From: Bradyrhizobium sp. Rc3b
Lineage (GTDB): Bacteria; Pseudomonadota; Alphaproteobacteria; Rhizobiales; Xanthobacteraceae
DNA: 64,000 nt
Direction: 5' to 3'
Assembly (NCBI RefSeq): GCF_900114915.1
Contig: NZ_FOUS01000014.1
Span: 1-64,000 of the forward strand
A program made the translations under genes and the position numbers. The first letter of the stretch is position 1. Every line of letters starts with the position of its first letter. Below the pieces are notes generated by a model that was not told the DNA's origin, did not search any database, and worked only from the letters and a program-made list of their open reading frames with translations. This document shows, one piece after another, positions 61,294-64,000 of the stretch.

Positions 61294-61806
61294 TCACCCC
61301 GCCTTCCCGAGATGCTCCAGCGCATCCTCGGCCCGCAGCGGCACGCGTGAGGCCTCGTTGTTGAGATCGACGAGCTGCACCAAAAGCCCCATCAACTCCT
61401 TGCGGTCGGCGGGCTTCAGCGGCTCCAGCATCCGCGCCTGGGCGCGTTCGACGGCGGGGATGATCTCGCGCAGGATCGCGGCGCCCGATTTGGTCAGATA
61501 GAGCAGCTTGATCCGCTTGTCCTCGGGGGCCGGCTTGCGCTCGACATAGTCCTTGGCCTGGAGACGCTCGATCACGCTGCCAAGCGTGGAGCGGTCAAAG
61601 GCGATCACCGCCGATAGCCGCGTCGCGTCGATGCCGGGATGGGTGTGGATCGCGATCAGCGCCGCATACTGCACCGGGGTCAGGTCGAACGCCTTGCACT
61701 CCTCCATGAAGATCGAGACCGCGATCTGCTGCATGCGCCGGAACAGATAGCCCGGCGCGGCATAGACCGCGTCGATCGTGATCGGCGGAGGCGGCTTACT
61801 CGGCAT
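61294..61806 (-). CDS. MarR-family transcriptional regulator
   Basis: A 170-residue protein. The winged HTH includes LTPVQYAALIAIHTHPGIDA, VIAFDRSTLGSVIERLQAKD and the wing RKPAPEDKRIKLLYLT. C-terminal helices form the dimer interface. MarR proteins release DNA when bound to aromatic acids or acyl-CoAs. Its ATG lies inside the end of the isomerase gene (11-base overlap), with GGAGAAG upstream. The palindromes at 58192 and 62487 are its probable operators. Confidence 0.92.
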   Translation of the reverse strand: MPSKPPPPITIDAVYAAPGYLFRRMQQIAVSIFMEECKAFDLTPVQYAALIAIHTHPGIDATRLSAVIAFDRSTLGSVIERLQAKDYVERKPAPEDKRIKLLYLTKSGAAILREIIPAVERAQARMLEPLKPADRKELMGLLVQLVDLNNEASRVPLRAEDALEHLGKAG

Positions 61807-62428
61807 CGGGCTGCTTCTCCGGTGCGGCATTGGCAAACGCGGCGAGCGCCTTTGCGGCCGCCTCTGCCGCGAGCAGGCGCGGATAGGCCGACACGTCGAC
61901 GCCGAAACGGCGGGCATTGGCGAGCTGCGGCACCAGGCAGAGATCGGCGAGCGTCGGCACATCGCCGAAGCAGAACGGGCCGGGCTCGTCCTTGATCAGC
62001 GTCTCGCAAGCCGACAGCCCTTCGCGGTTGACCCAGGCGGCCCAGTCCTGGACCTTTTCTTCGGGCAAGCCAAGCTCGCGCAACCGCCCCAGCACTTTCA
62101 GGTTCTGCACCGGATGGGTGTCGCAGGCGATCGCCAGCGCGAACGCCCTCACCTTGGCACGCCGCAGCGGATCCTTCGGCAGCAGCGGCGGATTGGGATG
62201 GGTCTCGTCGAGCCATTCGATGATGGCGACCGATTGCGTCAGCACCGCGCCGCCGTCGTTCTCCAGCGCCGGCACGAGACCTTGCGGATTGATGGCGAGA
62301 TAAGCGGGCGCGCATTGCTCGCCCTTGCGCAAATGATGCGGCAGATGCTCGGCTCCAAGGCCCTTGAGGTTCAGCGCGATCCGCACCCGATAGGCAGCGC
62401 TGGAGCGGAAATAGCCGTGCAGCTTCAT
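61796..62428 (-). CDS. maiA: Maleylpyruvate/maleylacetoacetate isomerase (zeta-class GST)
   Basis: A 210-residue GST-fold protein. FRSSAAYRVRIALNLKG (residues 7-23) is the zeta-class glutathione-site motif SSxxxRVRIAL, and NPQGLVPAL follows. The C-terminal domain has PTLADLCLVPQL. It isomerises maleylpyruvate to fumarylpyruvate (or maleylacetoacetate to fumarylacetoacetate); next to gentisate dioxygenase the first is likely. Divergent from that gene, co-transcribed with marR. Confidence 0.92.
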   Translation of the reverse strand: MKLHGYFRSSAAYRVRIALNLKGLGAEHLPHHLRKGEQCAPAYLAINPQGLVPALENDGGAVLTQSVAIIEWLDETHPNPPLLPKDPLRRAKVRAFALAIACDTHPVQNLKVLGRLRELGLPEEKVQDWAAWVNREGLSACETLIKDEPGPFCFGDVPTLADLCLVPQLANARRFGVDVSAYPRLLAAEAAAKALAAFANAAPEKQPDAE

Positions 62429-62471
62429 CGGAACCCTCCCGTTTTCTCGTTGCTTGTACGTCGTTCGTCAC

Positions 62472-62504
62472 GTTGACGCTAGCCAGATTGGCAGTATACT
62501 GTCA
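62472..62504 (+). promoter_or_regulatory. Sigma-70-type promoter with overlapping MarR operator (gentisate dioxygenase)
   Basis: TTGACG (62472-62477), a 16-base spacer and TATACT (62494-62499) make a near-consensus promoter. TTGGCAGTATACTGTCAA (62487-62504), a palindrome with one mismatch, covers the -10. The same core AGTATACTGTCAAT occurs ahead of the monooxygenase gene. Repression by the neighbouring MarR is inferred. Confidence 0.75.
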
Positions 62505-62529
62505 ATTTAGAAACGAACAGGAGGCGCGC

Positions 62530-63570
62530 ATGGAAGCCGTGACCAAGACGCCGGAACGCGAGGCGTTCTACAAGAAGATCGACGGCGAGAATCTCACCGC
62601 GCTGTGGACGGTGATGAGCGATCTGATCACACCGGAGCCGAAAAGCGCCTGCCGGCCGCACCTCTGGAAGTTCGACGTCATCCGCGACTACATGACGGAG
62701 GCCGGCAAGCTGATCACCGCCAAGGAAGCCGAGCGGCGCGTGCTGGTGCTGGAGAATCCCGGCCTGCGCGGCCAGTCCAAGATCACGACCTCGCTCTATG
62801 CAGGCGTGCAGATGGTGGTGCCTGGCGACGTCGCGCCGGCGCACCGGCATAGCCAGTCGGCGCTGCGCTTCGTGCTCGAAGGCAAGGGTGCGCATACCGC
62901 GGTTGACGGCGAGCGCACCGCGATGGAGCCCGGCGACTTCATCATCACGCCGTCGATGACCTGGCACGACCATTCCAACGAGACCGATCAGCCGATGTTC
63001 TGGCTGGATGGCCTCGACATTCCGCTGGTGCAGTTCTTCGACTGCTCCTTTGCCGAAGGCTCCAAGGAAGACCAGCAGAAGATTACGAGACCGGCCGGCG
63101 ACAGCTTTGCCCGCTATGGCCACAACCTGCTGCCGGTCGACGTGAAGCGGAGCTCGAAGACCTCGCCGATCTTCAGCTATCCCTACGCCTACACCCGCGA
63201 GGCGCTGGAGAAAGCCAGGACGAGCCAGGAGTGGGACGCATGTCACGGGCTGAAGCTGAAATTCAGCAACCCCGAGACCGGCGATTTCGCCATGCCGACC
63301 ATCGGCACCTTCATCCAGCTGCTGCCCAAAGGTTTTAATACCGCGCGCTATCGTGCGACCGATGCCACCGTGTTCTGTCCGATCGAAGGCCGTGGCCGCA
63401 GCCGCATCGGCGATGCTGTGTTCGAATGGGGCCCGCGCGATCTGTTCGTGGTGCCGAGCTGGCAATGGGTCACGCACGAAGCGGATGAGGATGCCGTGCT
63501 GTTCAGCTTCTCGGATCGTCCGGTGCAGCAGAAGCTGGATTTGTTCCGCGAAGATCGCGGGAACGCGTGA
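62530..63570 (+). CDS. Gentisate 1,2-dioxygenase
   Basis: A 346-residue bicupin. The first cupin holds PAHRHSQSALRFVLEG with His105 and His107 and TWHDHSNETDQPMFWLDGLD with His146 and His148, the iron site. The second cupin is PIEGRGRSRIGDAVFEWGP. It opens gentisate (2,5-dihydroxybenzoate) to maleylpyruvate. CAGGAGG precedes the ATG. The isomerase gene is divergent; the hydrolase for fumarylpyruvate is not in the window. Confidence 0.95.
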   Translation: MEAVTKTPEREAFYKKIDGENLTALWTVMSDLITPEPKSACRPHLWKFDVIRDYMTEAGKLITAKEAERRVLVLENPGLRGQSKITTSLYAGVQMVVPGDVAPAHRHSQSALRFVLEGKGAHTAVDGERTAMEPGDFIITPSMTWHDHSNETDQPMFWLDGLDIPLVQFFDCSFAEGSKEDQQKITRPAGDSFARYGHNLLPVDVKRSSKTSPIFSYPYAYTREALEKARTSQEWDACHGLKLKFSNPETGDFAMPTIGTFIQLLPKGFNTARYRATDATVFCPIEGRGRSRIGDAVFEWGPRDLFVVPSWQWVTHEADEDAVLFSFSDRPVQQKLDLFREDRGNA

Positions 63571-63585
63571 CGGCAGGCCGGTCTC

Positions 63586-63669
63586 GTAGGGGGGGCAAAG
63601 GCGCACTTGCGCCGTGCCCACGCGCCTTATCAAGAGATCGTGGGCACGCTTACGCTTTGCCCACCCTAC
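63586..63669. repeat. Palindromic intergenic repeat, GTAGGGTGGGCAAAG family, copy 3
   Basis: The left arm GTAGGGGGGGCAAAG has one change from the other copies; the right arm CTTTGCCCACCCTAC ends at 63669. Inner GCCGTGCCCACG / CGTGGGCACG pair. It lies between the convergent dioxygenase and permease genes. Confidence 0.9.
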
Positions 63670-63686
63670 GGGTGCCGTGAATGTGG

Positions 63687-64000
63687 CTACCGCCAGTGCA
63701 ACAGCCTAAGCTCCAGCCAGCCGATCACCTTCCCGACCGCCAGCCCGAACACCGACAAAATCACCACGCCCGCGAGCAGCTGATCTGTCTGCATCAGATT
63801 GCCGGCCTGGAGCACGAAGGCGCCGATGCCGTATTGGGCGCCGATCATCTCGGCGCTGACGACGAGGAGAAGCGCGACGGAGGCGGTGATGCGGAAGCCG
63901 GCGAGGATCGCGGGCAGCGCCCCCGGCCAGACCACCTTGCGCACGATGGTGGCGAAGGGAACGTTGAAACTCTGCGCCATGCGGATGAGGTTGCGCGGCA
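63687..64000 (-). CDS. ABC transporter permease (NitT/TauT/SsuC type), C-terminal part
   Basis: The gene continues past the right edge; 104 codons are present. FNVPFATIVRKVVWPGALPAILAGFR is the coupling loop of BPD_transp_1 permeases, and two TM segments follow (ASVALLLVVSAEMI, LAGVVILSVFGLAVGKVIG). The frame is open through the boundary, so the internal ATG at 63978-63980 is not the start. The substrate cannot be stated; an aromatic acid is possible given the neighbouring pathway. Confidence 0.88.
   Translation of the reverse strand, partial: PRNLIRMAQSFNVPFATIVRKVVWPGALPAILAGFRITASVALLLVVSAEMIGAQYGIGAFVLQAGNLMQTDQLLAGVVILSVFGLAVGKVIGWLELRLLHWR

Overview
The window is high-GC chromosomal DNA from an alphaproteobacterium, almost certainly a Bradyrhizobium or very close relative. 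The evidence is the pckA / chvI-chvG / hprK / PTS EIIA / HPr block, many GTG and TTG starts, the ORF content, and intergenic palindromic repeats of the type common in Bradyrhizobium (GTAGGGTGGGCAAAG-, GTAGCCYGGATGGAGC-, CCCTCTCCCC- and GTCGTCCCGG- families). No rRNA, tRNA, CRISPR array, insertion sequence, phage or symbiosis genes were found, so this looks like core chromosome with small accessory inserts.

Layout. 1-8.4 kb: the 5' end of pckA, a secreted TPR-CHAT protein and a HugZ-like protein on the minus strand, then divergently the ChvI/ChvG acid/envelope-stress system and the short HprK, EIIA-Man and HPr proteins of the regulatory PTS. 8.4-17.1 kb: a GT39-type membrane glycosyltransferase, lepA, a candidate RHH/PemK-like toxin-antitoxin pair, an MFS carrier, two NmrA-like proteins and a divergent LysR regulator. 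17.1-21.5 kb: a duplicated 5' fragment of an acyl-CoA-dehydrogenase gene abutting a broken GNAT gene, an amidase, a secreted hypothetical, and the intact dehydrogenase. 21.6-28.8 kb: a ClpP-like secreted protein, a PAS-GGDEF-EAL protein with a degenerate GGDEF, MepA, and modABC. 28.9-34.3 kb: a K+/H+ antiporter, an MscS channel, map and radC. 34.3-41 kb: small envelope proteins, an Inh-domain protein, and a translationally coupled ABC importer plus 2-hydroxyacid dehydrogenase operon, divergent from a creatininase-family hydrolase. 41-48.9 kb: a small secreted protein with a clear terminator, a DUF1194 vWA protein, an Omp25-like/OprB-like fusion porin, a chemoreceptor, a CNNM/CorC protein and a PilZ protein. 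48.9-58 kb: a GltS-like FMN protein, ferredoxin-NADP reductase, an ATP-grasp protein, a DctA-like symporter coupled to a periplasmic binding protein, an MDR oxidoreductase and a three-repeat cysteine-rich secreted protein. 58.2-63.6 kb: a gentisate-type aromatic pathway. 63.7 kb to end: part of an ABC permease.

The most coherent functional unit is the last one. A standalone FAD monooxygenase of the salicylyl-CoA 5-hydroxylase type, a benzoate-CoA-ligase-family enzyme, a maleylpyruvate/maleylacetoacetate isomerase and gentisate 1,2-dioxygenase surround a MarR regulator. Both plus-strand transcription units carry the same palindrome centred on GTATAC over the -10 region, which makes a simple MarR regulon likely. 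The fumarylpyruvate hydrolase expected to finish the pathway is not in the window.

The least explained items are the secreted TPR-CHAT protein, the secondary symporter paired with a solute-binding protein, the protein with three identical C-x7-C-x12-C-x11-C modules, the RHH/PemK-like pair, and an AATAGACCACCAT leader element repeated at a fixed distance from three start codons.
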